The notes beneath the pieces are model-generated. The model was not told the DNA's origin, did no database searches, and worked only from the letters and a program-made list of their open reading frames with translations. Positions 40,061 through 50,100 of a DNA stretch of 64,000 nt are shown one piece after another. The stretch comes from Flavivirga jejuensis. GTDB lineage: Bacteria; Bacteroidota; Bacteroidia; Flavobacteriales; Flavobacteriaceae. Both the position numbers and the translations under genes were made by a program. The stretch is taken from assembly GCF_030540765.1 (NCBI RefSeq), contig NZ_JAUOEL010000005.1, forward strand, positions 310,001-374,000, given 5' to 3'. Every line of letters starts with the position of its first letter. The first letter of the stretch is position 1.

Positions 40061-41533
40061 ATGAGGCTAAAAGAACTTTTCACTCTTTTTTTTATAATAT
40101 CTACTCAAACGATTTGGAGTCAAATAATTGAAATAGATTGGGAAGAACAGGAAAAATCAATAATTAACGGTAAGCTATTGACTCCTGTAAAACATGGTGA
40201 ATTCCATATATTCAGAGTTAAAAATATTAATAGGTTTCTGTATAAAGTTACCATAGAAGGGAATAACATTGAATTGGAAACTCCCATTCCTACCGAACTC
40301 CAAACTCTATTTAGGCTCTCTTCGGACGAACTTAACGCAACTTCTCAAACAGATAATGTTGATGAAGCAACAAAAGATGCTGAAGATAAATTGTCCGAAT
40401 TACGACCAAATTTAGAAGAAAACTTAAAGGGTTTTTCTAATTTTTTATCGCTCAAGTTTTATGGAGCGAACCCCAATGAATTACAGAAGTTAGAGCTAGA
40501 TGTGAAACGAAAAGAACTGCAAGAAAAAGCAGAAAAGTTTTTAGAGAAAGCTGATAAATTTTTAGATGGTATAAGAAAAGTTTCGAGAGAGGTTTTAGAG
40601 TTAAAAATTATAAAAGTTAAATTGGTTAATCTAGCGAGAACTGACATTAATGGTGAAGAAATCGAAAATAATATTATTAAAAATAAATTAAAACCTAGTA
40701 ACCCAAAGGAGTCACATAAAAATCTTCAAAATGAATTCATTGATTTAAAAAAGGAATATAAAGAAGTTGAGAAATTAGTTGAAGACACTCCTTTGCTTTC
40801 AGAATTAAAATCAACTTTTGAGGAACTGGAAAATGCACACAATACATTAGATGAAGAGAAAGTATTACTCCTTTATAGTGAAGTGAATTTTCTTTATACA
40901 GAATTGTTGAATGAAAAGAATTTTAGAATCACATCTCCAGCAATACAAGCCCAAAACGATTTGATTAATTATGTAATCACAGCTGAACCCACCAGAACTA
41001 GTGAACTTGGGGCATACAAGAATACTAAAGTCATTGATTTTGATGTGAACGTCCATGGAGGTCTAAAAGTAGATTTTAGCGTTGGGCCTATATTTTCTTT
41101 TGGAGAATCATCTAGAGATGAAAAGTTTTTTTATGAGTCAAGTGAAAATGAAGGGTTTGTGACACTTAGACAAAGAGAAAACAATAACTCGATAAGCCCT
41201 GGTTTAGCTGCTATGATGCATTTTCACGGAAGGCCCAAAAAGAACACTTCTTTTGGTGGAATGTTTGGGATTGGAGCTGGTTTTCAGGGTGTTGAGGATG
41301 TTGATCTTAGTTTTTATTTAGGGGGATCTCTAATTTGGGGTAAATCGCAAAAAATAGTATTTAGTGGAGGAGTAAGCTATCTTAGTGTTGACAGGCTTAA
41401 AAGTGATGAATTTGAGGTGGGAGTTGAATATGTTGAGACGGGTTTTGATTTAAACAACGTTGTTGAAAAGGTGTTGAAGCCGTCTCTATTTCTTTCTCTA
41501 TCATATAACTTAACGAACAGGGTTAAAAGATAA
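40061..41533 (+). CDS. Secreted coiled-coil protein with outer-membrane-type C-terminus
   Basis: The protein starts with a signal peptide (MRLKELFTLFFIISTQTIWS). Residues about 100-290 are highly charged and form long coiled coils. The last 150 residues (from about 325) are rich in Gly, Phe and alternating hydrophobics (VHGGLKVDFSVGPIFSFG, GGMFGIGAGFQG, FLSLSYNLTNRV) and look like strands of a small outer-membrane beta-barrel. I know no family. It is the last cargo gene before the integrase, with a promoter-size 240-bp gap before it. Confidence 0.6.
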   Translation: MRLKELFTLFFIISTQTIWSQIIEIDWEEQEKSIINGKLLTPVKHGEFHIFRVKNINRFLYKVTIEGNNIELETPIPTELQTLFRLSSDELNATSQTDNVDEATKDAEDKLSELRPNLEENLKGFSNFLSLKFYGANPNELQKLELDVKRKELQEKAEKFLEKADKFLDGIRKVSREVLELKIIKVKLVNLARTDINGEEIENNIIKNKLKPSNPKESHKNLQNEFIDLKKEYKEVEKLVEDTPLLSELKSTFEELENAHNTLDEEKVLLLYSEVNFLYTELLNEKNFRITSPAIQAQNDLINYVITAEPTRTSELGAYKNTKVIDFDVNVHGGLKVDFSVGPIFSFGESSRDEKFFYESSENEGFVTLRQRENNNSISPGLAAMMHFHGRPKKNTSFGGMFGIGAGFQGVEDVDLSFYLGGSLIWGKSQKIVFSGGVSYLSVDRLKSDEFEVGVEYVETGFDLNNVVEKVLKPSLFLSLSYNLTNRVKR

Positions 41534-41607
41534 ATTAATCTAATACTTATTTACATACAATAAATATGATCACATTTTGAATCTCTAACCTTTTAAAGTA
41601 TAAGCTA

Positions 41608-42924
41608 TTAAGATTCCTGCGTAATCTTGGCATTGATTTCATCAAGTATTTTTGTCGACACGCTTTTGCCATAGTGTTTTTCTGTGACTTGCACACTTGA
41701 ATGACCAAGCCCCGATGATATTTTACGAATATCAATCCCCATATCCAAGCCGATATTTGTCCATGTATCACGAATGGTATAAGTGGTTATTTTTTTGTCT
41801 ATACCTACCAATTCTGCAATTCTTGACGCATATTTATTGAATAGTTTTACTTTATCCTTATTGACCCTGTGTAAACGTTCAGGGGTCGTTGAGTTAGGTA
41901 TGATTGGAAATAAGTAATCGTTATCCTCCTGATCGTTTAAATAATATTTGATGATTTCTAGAGCTTCATCACTTTGTAGAACGCTAAAGTAATCTCCCTC
42001 ATAATGCGTTTTTTTGCGAAAATATTTAATACGATCATCCTCAAATTGAAATCGTTTTATCACCGCCATATCAAAATGATTCATCCCCATATTATTGAAC
42101 ATGAATAATAGATAGTTACGGGTGTGCCAGATGGGTGTATTAGGCTCTAATTCAAGGTTTCGGATTGTGTTGATATCTTCTATCGTAATGGGAGCTGGTG
42201 CGTTTTCAAAACTTTGTTTTTTAATCTTTGATAATGGTTTGTGATTGCTTAAATCCTGAAATGATCTGGCAGCATCATTCATAATAGCCTGTATGCTTCG
42301 TAAGTAGATATTCGGTGTATTCTTAGATTGAGTTCGATTAATTAAATAGGCTTTAAAATTTCGGACAAAACTATAATCAATCGCTTTAATCTCCATATCA
42401 AAGTCATTGAACTCGTCTAGTGGAAGCATCTTATTGTCTTTGATTTCATATAGGGTTTTGATTGGTTTATTTTCCAAACCCTTTAAATGCCTCCTATATT
42501 TAACAAGAGTCTTTAAAGCACTCTCATAAGAATCAACCGTAGAAAATCGTCCCTCCATACGCAGGCGATTAAGATAGACCCCTCCATAATTTAAGATCGT
42601 TCTGGATGGAGATTTTTTAAAAAAGTGTTGCTCTATTTCAGATTTTAAACGTGCCATTTCCCAATTTTTTATTTCCCCCTCGTTTTCATCAATCCATAAA
42701 TCGACATCAGAAAAGGTTTTACGAGTTCGTTTTGTATGGCGTGTTGCATTTAAAATGCCTGTAATTTTACCTGTGGAAAAATCATACTGACTTTCCTTTA
42801 GATGGAGGTTAAATGGAATATCACGTGTTTTTCTGTCGTGCCCGATACGAAGAACAAGTGGGAATTTTTTATCTTTGGTTGTGTGATCAGCCCGTTTATC
42901 AAGGGTTATCTTAATAGTAGCCAT
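41608..42924 (-). CDS. int: Tyrosine-type site-specific integrase of the element
   Basis: Bacteroidota-type phage integrase: N-terminal arm-binding domain (MATIKITLDKRADHTT, then PLVLRIGHDRKTRDIP), SAM-like domain and the C-terminal catalytic domain with YFRKKTHYEG (Lys hairpin), YTIRDTW (H/R box region, with Tyr for the first His), GLGHSSVQVTEKHYG (His and nucleophile Tyr). The first catalytic Arg expected before GM is missing (MGMNHFD). I start at ATG 42924; the frame opens further to 43023 across the paired GGCGTGC sites. It sits 140 bp from attR and points inward. Confidence 0.9.
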   Translation of the reverse strand: MATIKITLDKRADHTTKDKKFPLVLRIGHDRKTRDIPFNLHLKESQYDFSTGKITGILNATRHTKRTRKTFSDVDLWIDENEGEIKNWEMARLKSEIEQHFFKKSPSRTILNYGGVYLNRLRMEGRFSTVDSYESALKTLVKYRRHLKGLENKPIKTLYEIKDNKMLPLDEFNDFDMEIKAIDYSFVRNFKAYLINRTQSKNTPNIYLRSIQAIMNDAARSFQDLSNHKPLSKIKKQSFENAPAPITIEDINTIRNLELEPNTPIWHTRNYLLFMFNNMGMNHFDMAVIKRFQFEDDRIKYFRKKTHYEGDYFSVLQSDEALEIIKYYLNDQEDNDYLFPIIPNSTTPERLHRVNKDKVKLFNKYASRIAELVGIDKKITTYTIRDTWTNIGLDMGIDIRKISSGLGHSSVQVTEKHYGKSVSTKILDEINAKITQES

Positions 42925-42945
42925 AAATAATGAGGATTTTAAATC

Positions 42946-42963
42946 GGCGTGCTTTCGGCGTGC
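42946..42963 (+). repeat. Paired GGCGTGC sites at the right end
   Basis: GGCGTGC-tttc-GGCGTGC lies 22 bp upstream of the integrase ATG and 101 bp from attR. It mirrors the pair at 18419-18436. It may bind the integrase and regulate its gene at once. Confidence 0.45.
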
Positions 42964-43063
42964 TTTTTTCTGTTTAATATGAATTAATATGATGTCAAAT
43001 ATACTAAAACACTTGTAAATCAAGGGTTTTAAATCAGATGAATTTGTATGACTTCGAAAAAAA

Positions 43064-43114
43064 TTGACTGGCAGTCAAGAGGTCGTCGGTTCGAATCCGA
43101 TCTTCTCCACTTAA
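43064..43114 (+). repeat. attR: 51-bp copy of the tRNA-Ala 3' half
   Basis: Identical to 18324-18374. It is not a functional tRNA because the 5' half is absent (GACTTCGAAAAAAA precedes it). The next 60 bp (TCAGACAGTTACAT and GAATTGTCTTTTTTT-like words) resemble the left end of the element, so this is an integrase-att-left end junction, as in a circular or tandem form. Confidence 0.9.
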
Positions 43115-43253
43115 AAGTCAGACAGTTACATTAATTTGTGATTGTCTTTTTTTGTTTATAGCGTGCCTTTTTTTAAATGAATAAGTTTGAGTTTTTTGAA
43201 AAAACGTACTTTTTGATTCAGTTCTTTGTAGCTGGCAGTATTTTTTATTTCTC

Positions 43254-43382
43254 AAAACAACCTTACAAGAATTAAGAGATAAGGACGATATTGATTTTTC
43301 TCAACCTCGAAAAAAGGTAATTCTTTATGATGCGGATTCAATTGAAGCTTTCTTAGAGAAACATTCCCGTAGACCTTTTTAA
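43254..43382 (+). pseudogene. 3' remnant of the excisionase-like HTH gene
   Basis: In frame it encodes LQELRDKDDIDFSQPRKKVI, DADSIEAFLEKHSRRPF and a stop, the homologue of the last 43 codons of the gene at 19857. The N-terminal 46 codons are deleted. Confidence 0.75.
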
Positions 43383-43385
43383 GTT

Positions 43386-43679
43386 ATGAATGAAGATACA
43401 AAAGCAAGTGAAGAATACATTAACATCGAAGCCTTTAATCAAGGCTATGAAATCGCAAAAGAGTTAGGATTAAAACCCGCTGCTTTACAGGGTATTAATG
43501 CAGGAAATAATCGTATATAACCCATGAAAGAGGGTATGGAGCAATTTCAAAAAGAGATTGCTTTAGAAAAGGAAAAGACCCAAGAAAGAGACATTATCCC
43601 TCCTTTTGATATGGGTAGTATTGATAATTCCTATATCGATTTAACACCTGACAAAGAAGACAAGGATATAGATTTATAG
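43386..43679 (+). pseudogene. Small acidic gene interrupted by a stop codon
   Basis: It is homologous to the 101-residue gene at 20129, with matching blocks EEYINIEAFNQGYEIAKELG, GINAGNNR and DLTPDKEDKD. Codon 45 (43518-43520) is TAA where the intact copy reads ATGCAATCT (Met-Gln-Ser), so only 44 residues can be made. The rest remains in frame to TAG 43677. Confidence 0.78.
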
Positions 43680-43778
43680 CCTTTTCTTTTGTGAAAAGCC
43701 ACCTTTTGAGCCGAAAAGATTGGATTTATAGCTCGAAATATGTTTATATTTGAGCTATAAAAAAAAGATTTATAGCCC

Positions 43779-44897
43779 ATGGCACGTAAAATATGGAACT
43801 GGCAACAAAAAGAATGGCCTCATTTTTCTTATGATGAGGATGTTCTTAAAGACCTGGAATACAAGTTTTCTCAAAATAATGGGATTGTATTTGGAGCTTT
43901 TAAACATGTGAGTGATAGTGAGAAGGATAATCTTCTTGTTGAAATCTTATCTAATGAAGCGCTTAAAACTTCTGAAATTGAAGGAGAATATCTCGACAGA
44001 GATAGCATTCAATCGTCGATTAAAAACAATCTAGGATTAAGTATCGATAAACGAAAAGTGCCGCCTGCAGAGTATGGCATTTCAGAAATGATGGTCGATT
44101 TATACCGCAATCACGACAAACCTCTTTCTGATAAACAACTTTTTAATTGGCATGAAATGTTGACTAATGGTAGGCGTGACCTATCTGATATTGGCAGGTA
44201 CAGAACGCATGAAGATGCGATGCAAGTTATATCGGGCAGATTGGATAAGCCAACAGTTCATTTTGAAGCTCCACCATCTAGTAGGATGAACGAAGAAATG
44301 GAACAGTTTATTTCTTGGTTTAATAAAACACATGAGAGTGAAGAAAAATCAATGTTGCCTTTGGTACGTGCAGGGGTAGCCCATCTTTATTTTGTTTGTG
44401 TTCATCCTTTTGAAGATGGGAATGGTAGAATTGGTCGTGCTGTGGCAGAAAAATCTATTTCAAAAAGCATGGGGCAACCTGCACTTATTTCTCTATCAAA
44501 AACAATTGAGGCGAATAAAAAAGCCTATTATGAATCCTTAGAAGCGAATAATAAATCTTGTGATATTACGGATTGGTTGATTTACTTTGGTCAAACCATA
44601 TTAGATGCTCAGGAAGATACACTTAAACTAATTGATTTTCTGATTGAAAAAGCCAAGTTTTTTGATCGCTTTTCAACCCTTATGAATGAACGGCAATTAA
44701 AAGTAATCAAGCGTTTGTTTGATGCGGGACATACAGGGTTTATAGGTGGATTGAGTGCTGAAAATTATACGAGGATTGCAAAAACATCAGCTTCTACAGC
44801 TACTCGTGATTTAAAAGATTTGGTCGACAAAGGCATGTTAATTAAAACAGGTCAATTAAAAAACACTCGGTATTTTCTTAATATAAAAAGAGTGTAG
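43779..44897 (+). CDS. Fic family protein (class II, DUF4172-like N-terminus)
   Basis: This 372-residue protein carries the complete Fic motif HPFEDGNGRIGR at 209-220, so AMP transfer to a target protein is likely. TSEIEG at 64-69 fits the class II inhibitory helix. The N-terminus (KIWNWQQKEWPHFSYD) matches the DUF4172-type domain, and the C-terminus looks like a winged helix. It lies inside the degraded second element between the acidic pseudogene and the radC remnant and is its only intact gene. It differs from the chromosomal Fic protein at 6802 outside the motif. Confidence 0.85.
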   Translation: MARKIWNWQQKEWPHFSYDEDVLKDLEYKFSQNNGIVFGAFKHVSDSEKDNLLVEILSNEALKTSEIEGEYLDRDSIQSSIKNNLGLSIDKRKVPPAEYGISEMMVDLYRNHDKPLSDKQLFNWHEMLTNGRRDLSDIGRYRTHEDAMQVISGRLDKPTVHFEAPPSSRMNEEMEQFISWFNKTHESEEKSMLPLVRAGVAHLYFVCVHPFEDGNGRIGRAVAEKSISKSMGQPALISLSKTIEANKKAYYESLEANNKSCDITDWLIYFGQTILDAQEDTLKLIDFLIEKAKFFDRFSTLMNERQLKVIKRLFDAGHTGFIGGLSAENYTRIAKTSASTATRDLKDLVDKGMLIKTGQLKNTRYFLNIKRV

Positions 44898-44942
44898 TTT
44901 CAGACAGTACGAAGTTAATAAACCTTCTGTCATGTTCCTTCC

Positions 44943-45016
44943 ATAACAAAAATAAACCTTTTTAAATCTCCGAAATTGAACTGACTTATAAACGAAAAGT
45001 CAAAGTAGATGATCGT
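44943..45016 (+). pseudogene. radC-like 5' remnant
   Basis: The DNA matches the first 25 codons of the radC-like gene at 21099 (SEIELTYKRKVK is conserved), but the start is ATA instead of ATG and an in-frame TAA sits near codon 8. Beyond 45016 the similarity ends, so this marks the right limit of the element remnant. Confidence 0.7.
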
Positions 45017-45221
45017 AATACAAACTTTACTATGTATGGTATTATTTAATTTGCAAATGTTTTTTTAAATAATTCACAACAATTAGCATGTAATATCATT
45101 TTTTTTTGAAACAATTTTTAATTTTCGTGTGTTTTATATAAAAAAAAATTACTTTTATTGTCAGGTTTAATTTTAATATTGACCTAATGTATATCTTTTT
45201 TAAGATATAAAATTTATAATT

Positions 45222-45821
45222 ATGATATCTAATACTATTATCAATAATAATAAAGAATTGATTGAGTTGCTTCATCAAGGGAATGATGAAGCGCTTTCAT
45301 TAATTTATAAAAAGTATTGGCAAATGATGTATTTAGCTGCTTATAATTTGGTTCAAGATAAAGCGGTTTGCGAAGATATCGTTCAAGATATTTTTGTTAA
45401 TTTATGGAATAAAAGGGATAATCTTTTTATAAATACGTCACTTAAAAGCTATCTATACACAAGTACGATCTATAAAGTTTATGATTTTTTTAGAAAGAAT
45501 AAAAAGTTAATTAAGGTTGAATTATTAGATGATTTTAGTGAAAAAACTCAGTGTTTCACACCAGAAACAAAATTACTATATGAAGAGCTAATCCAACATG
45601 TTGATTCGGTTATAGAAAAACTTCCCGTAAAATGTAAAACTGTATTTAAGCTAAGTAGAGAACAAGGGTTAACGAATAAAGAAATAGCAGATAAGTTACA
45701 TATTTCAAAACGAACGGTCGAAGGACATATAACAAAAGCTTTAAGTATTCTTAGAGGATCAATAGGTATATCTTTAAGTTTAGAATTTGTCTTTTTTATA
45801 ATTAAAATGAAGAATAATTAA
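45222..45821 (+). CDS. ECF sigma factor (FecI-like)
   Basis: The 199-residue protein has sigma region 2 (EALSLIYKKYWQMMYLAAYN, then CEDIVQDIFVNLWNKRD) and region 4 (LPVKCKTVFKLSREQGLTNK, then EIADKLHISKRTVEGHI). A FecR anti-sigma gene and a SusC/SusD pair follow, so this factor should drive that operon when released. It is the first gene after the element remnant. A short hairpin (CTGCTT-CTC-AAGCAG) follows the stop at 45829. Confidence 0.9.
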   Translation: MISNTIINNNKELIELLHQGNDEALSLIYKKYWQMMYLAAYNLVQDKAVCEDIVQDIFVNLWNKRDNLFINTSLKSYLYTSTIYKVYDFFRKNKKLIKVELLDDFSEKTQCFTPETKLLYEELIQHVDSVIEKLPVKCKTVFKLSREQGLTNKEIADKLHISKRTVEGHITKALSILRGSIGISLSLEFVFFIIKMKNN

Positions 45822-45828
45822 AAAAAAA

Positions 45829-45881
45829 CTGCTTCTCAAGCAGGTGTGGTCTTTTATTTTATCGACACATATATAAGTGTC
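45829..45881 (+). promoter_or_regulatory. Two short hairpins between sigma and fecR
   Basis: CTGCTT-CTC-AAGCAG (45829-45843) is a small perfect hairpin followed by a T-rich run and could attenuate transcription. GACAC-ATATATAA-GTGTC (45864-45881) lies 12 bp before the FecR start. Either could adjust the FecR to sigma ratio. Confidence 0.35.
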
Positions 45882-45893
45882 ATAATTTAAACG

Positions 45894-47057
45894 ATGAGAA
45901 ATAAAAATAAAAAGCTTCTTTTAAAACTAATACATAAACTTATTGATGGCTCAATCACTAAGCAAGGAAGAAACAAGTTGTTCTCTTTTTTTGTAAACAA
46001 TCAAAAAATTAGTAGTTGGCCAGAAGAATTTTCTAATAAGGAAGATGTTGAAAAAAATATTTTCAATAAAGTTAAATTAGAAATAAGCAACAATTCAAAT
46101 AAAAAACCAATTAAACTTATATCGTTTATTGGGAGAAAAAGTTTCAAATATAGCATAGCTGCGTCTCTTTTAATTTTGCTTACTGTTACTTACTACTTAA
46201 ACAGAAATAGCCAATCAAATAAATTTAATGAGCCTCCTATAATTGTAAAGAATAATATTAAAATAGGTACCGATAAAGCAACGCTAACTTTAGAAGATGG
46301 TACTGTAATAGCTTTAGAAAAAGGGCAGCATTATAATTCAGATAATTTAGAGAGTAATGGGGTGGAGTTAGTTTATAAAGCACCTAGCTCTAAAAAAACG
46401 GAAGTTTTATACAATTATTTAACAATACCTAGAGGGGGGCAATATCATGTCTTTCTATCCGATGGCACTGAAATTTGGTTAAACTCAGATTCAAAGCTAA
46501 AGTATCCAGTAAGTTTTATTGAAGGGAAACCAAGAGAGGTAGAGTTAGTTTATGGAGAAGCGTATTTTAAGGTTACCAAAAGCAATGAGCATCATGGAGA
46601 TGCATTTACCTTAAAAACAGATAAACAAAATATCACGGTTTTAGGAACGGCATTCAATGTAAAAGCTTATCGAGACGAAACAGAGGTTTTTACCACCTTA
46701 GTTGAAGGTAGTGTTTCACTAAGTAATAAAAGCTATGAAAAATTACTAAGCCCAGGCCAGCAGTCGAAATTATCCCAAAACACAGGAGATTTTGATATAT
46801 ACCCTATTGACGTAGAGGATGAAATATCTTGGCGAAAGGGTATGTTTAGCTTTACTAATAAACCACTAAAAGATATTATGAAAGTTTTATCTCGTTGGTA
46901 TGATGTCGATATTATTATTACTAATAATGAAATGAAAAACATTGAATTTACAGGTGTTTTGAATAAACAGCAATCCATACTAAAAATACTAGAAATCATT
47001 CGAAACACTAATAATATGACTTATACTTTTAACAATAGAAATTTAATAATAGAGTAA
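45894..47057 (+). CDS. FecR-like anti-sigma factor
   Basis: The 387-residue protein has a cytoplasmic N-terminal domain (about 1-80) that would bind the ECF sigma, one membrane segment (about 86-105, SLLILLTVTYYLN) and a periplasmic FecR domain with the repeated YLTIPRGGQYHVFLSDGTEI (near 175-194) and VELVYGEAYFKV blocks, and a C-terminal DUF4974-like domain (ISWRKGMFSF, then LSRWYDVDI). It should couple the SusC receptor's N-terminal domain to the sigma factor. Confidence 0.92.
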   Translation: MRNKNKKLLLKLIHKLIDGSITKQGRNKLFSFFVNNQKISSWPEEFSNKEDVEKNIFNKVKLEISNNSNKKPIKLISFIGRKSFKYSIAASLLILLTVTYYLNRNSQSNKFNEPPIIVKNNIKIGTDKATLTLEDGTVIALEKGQHYNSDNLESNGVELVYKAPSSKKTEVLYNYLTIPRGGQYHVFLSDGTEIWLNSDSKLKYPVSFIEGKPREVELVYGEAYFKVTKSNEHHGDAFTLKTDKQNITVLGTAFNVKAYRDETEVFTTLVEGSVSLSNKSYEKLLSPGQQSKLSQNTGDFDIYPIDVEDEISWRKGMFSFTNKPLKDIMKVLSRWYDVDIIITNNEMKNIEFTGVLNKQQSILKILEIIRNTNNMTYTFNNRNLIIE

Positions 47058-47144
47058 TAAAAAGGGATAAAACTTAACATCTCACAGCCAGTAATATCCC
47101 ATTATAAATTGATTAATTAATGTTTAACTAACCAATACAAATTT

Positions 47145-50100
47145 ATGAAAATTAAATTAATTAAACTCCGTTCCATTCCTGGAAAGCGGTTACCCTTTAT
47201 GATTATGAGAATAATTATTTTGTTATTATGCACTACGGTTTTCAGTTTAGCACCCAAACCGTCGTTCTCTCAAGAAAAAGTAATTATCAATCAAGACCAA
47301 TGGGTTACTATTGATAAGGTATTTAAAATAATAAAGGATCAAACGAATTATACCTTCATTTACAGGTCTGATTTATTTGAAAACTATCCTAAAGTTTTAT
47401 TGAAAAAGGGAACGATTAAAGCAAACAAGCTTTTAGAAAAAACCTTGCCACAAGAAGAGTTTGTCTATAGTTTTTCGGCAGATAAAACTATTGTGATTAA
47501 AATAAAGGTTCCCATACAGAACACCATTCCGCAAACTATACAACACCTTATTAGAGGAACCGTGGTTAGTGATAAAGGAGAACCGTTACCAGGTGTGAAT
47601 GTTATTATAAAAGGAGCAAAAACAGGAACCTCAACAGATTTTGATGGTAAATATTCGCTTAATCTAAGAGATGGAGATGTAAAAAGCACTGTTTTAATCT
47701 TTAGTTACCTAGGATTCAAAACCCAAGAAATTGTTGTTGATTCTAGAACCGATATAGATGTGACCTTGATTCCAGATTTTTCTGGGCTTGATGAAGTTGT
47801 GGTAATAGGGTATGGAACTTCTAAAGTAAGAGATGTAACGGGTACAATTTCTAGTATAAGCGCAGGAGCAATAAAAACTGCACCATTGGGGGCTACTGCA
47901 GAAAGTTTAATACAAGGTAAGGCTGCGGGAGTTAATGTACAGATTCAGTCGGCATCGCCAACCTCTCCTATAAGTGTTATTATACGTGGCGGGTCTTCAC
48001 TTAGTGGTACTAATCAACCATTGTGGGTTATCGACGGTGTTCCACAATATGCCCAATCTGATGACGGTAACATTTTTGGTCTACTTGAGGGTGATGCCAA
48101 TAACATCTTCTATAATCTAAATTTAGATGATATACAAAGTATTGATATTTTAAAAGATGCATCAGCTACTGCAATATATGGATCTAGAGCAACAAACGGA
48201 GTCGTTCTTGTAACAACAAAAAAAGGTTCCTATAATAGTAAGCCTGTTTTTGAAATATCAACCAACGTTGGCATTTCAGTTGCTGATTGGAATGATTTTG
48301 ATTATTTGGAGAGAGACGAATATGTCGATTTTTTAACAAATGTGTCGAATGAAGATGTTTTAGCCAGAGGTAATCCTGGTTTTAGCCGTTTCATCCTAGA
48401 TAGATCTGCTTTTTTTGAGCTAAATACAAGTGAATTTGATGGACAATCTACTTTTGCTTTACTACCTGATGCATTTAATACGGAAAGTCAAGTTTCTAAT
48501 TGGTTAGATCTTTTAACACAATCTCCTATTACAACAACTCATTCTTTCTCTGCGAGAGGAGGTTCAGAGAATACATCTTATTTCACATCTTTTAGTTATA
48601 ATAAAACTGAAGGTGTCGTTAAAACTGGGTTTAGTGAAAGATATAGTGGTCGAATTAATTTTGACACTAAATTTAGTAAAAACTTAAAATTTGGGTTGAA
48701 TTTAAGCGGCTCAACTAGAGAAGCCGATAATAAGGATGCATCAATAAATAATCTAAAAACAACGCGTCCAGATTTCCAAGCATATAATCCTGATGGCACT
48801 TTATTTCTAGGAAATGACGGATTTACACAAAATCCTTTATTGGATTTGGAGAACGATAATTTAAGTGAAAATGTGATTTTTCAGGGGACAGCTTATTTAG
48901 AAGCCAGGTTTTTAAAAGACTTCCTATTTAGAACAGCATTTTCCAACAATTACGTCGATACCGAAAGTGTTGCTTTTAAAAAAAGAGGAAGTCTTCAAGT
49001 TGAGGAAGAAGGTTTGAAACAAACGAACTTAAGCACAACATCTTCAAACATATGGGAAAACACATTAAACTATAAAAAAATATTTAATGAAAAACACGAT
49101 GTAACGGGTTTATTAGGATATACTTTTGAGCGAAGTAATAGATATCAATTAAATATACAAGGAAATGGTTTTCCTGATAATGAGGTTCTAGATGGTTTTG
49201 GATCTGCCTCTTTTATCGATTTTATAAACGAAAGTGAATCGGATAATGCTTTAATTTCTCAGTTTGCAAGAGGGCAGTACCAATTCGATAAGCGTTATAT
49301 AGTCTCTGGTACAATTCGTCGCGATGGTTCTTCTCGTTTTGGAGCCAACAGACGTTGGGGGTATTTCCCTTCTGGAGCAATAGCATGGGTAGTTTCTGGC
49401 GAAAAATTTATGCAGTCAGATAAAATGCAAAAATATGTGCCTTTTTTAAAGTTAAGAGCATCTTTTGGTAGAACTGGAGGACAAGATATAGGGAATTTTG
49501 ATCACCTTTCTACATTTGCAGGTACTACTTATAATGGAGCTCCTGGTTTAATACCAAATTCTATAGGGAATAGAAACTTACAGTGGGAAGAGACAGACCT
49601 ATTAGATTTGGGGATTGATTTTTCATTATTTAATGGTCGTGTATCTGGAACTCTTGGAAAATATAAAAAACAAAGTAGGGAAGCTCTTTTTACTACAAAT
49701 ATAGCTACAAGTTCTTCTTTTACTGAAGTGCCTACTAACATCGGTTCATTAGATAATGACGGTTACGAAATCTCCTTAAATTATGATATTATTCGTACAA
49801 AAAATCATCATTTAACCTTTAACTTTAATTGGGCTACCAATGACACTAAAGTCACAAAAATTAATGGAACTACTAATGAACTATTTTTTCCAGATTTCTC
49901 TGAGCCTTTTCAGAGATTGGTTGAAGGTGGTGCAGTCGATGAGTGGTGGGGGTTTCAAACAGCCGGAAGGTTTTTCGATTCAGCTGAAGATGCTGCTTCT
50001 TTTAGACCTAGAACTGAAGATGGAGGCGTAGGATTAATTCGAAATAGTAGAGGAGAAGAAACTAAAGGTGATATAATTTATATAGATCAAAATGGTGATG

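Larger units (their letters stand above)
18324..43114. mobile_element. 24.7-kb integrative mobilizable element in tRNA-Ala
   Basis: The element is bounded by the 51-bp direct repeats (attL 18324, attR 43064) and carries a tyrosine integrase next to attR, an excisionase-like HTH near attL, a MobF relaxase, a coupling ATPase, regulators and cargo. I find no VirB4-type ATPase or other mating channel genes, so transfer probably needs a helper system. The ends look flavobacterial. The centre (about 24-38.6 kb) has higher GC in several genes, strong Shine-Dalgarno sites and protein families more typical of Proteobacteria, so it is a composite. Confidence 0.88.
43111..45016. mobile_element. Degraded left end of a second, related element
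   Basis: The order of the first element's left end is preserved with decay: end sequence, 3' part of the HTH gene, the small acidic gene with a stop, a cargo gene (Fic) and the first codons of the radC-like gene. The DUF3800 gene and the HTH 5' part have been deleted (junction near 43240), and everything after radC codon 25 is gone. It is a tandem copy reduced by deletion. Confidence 0.8.
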
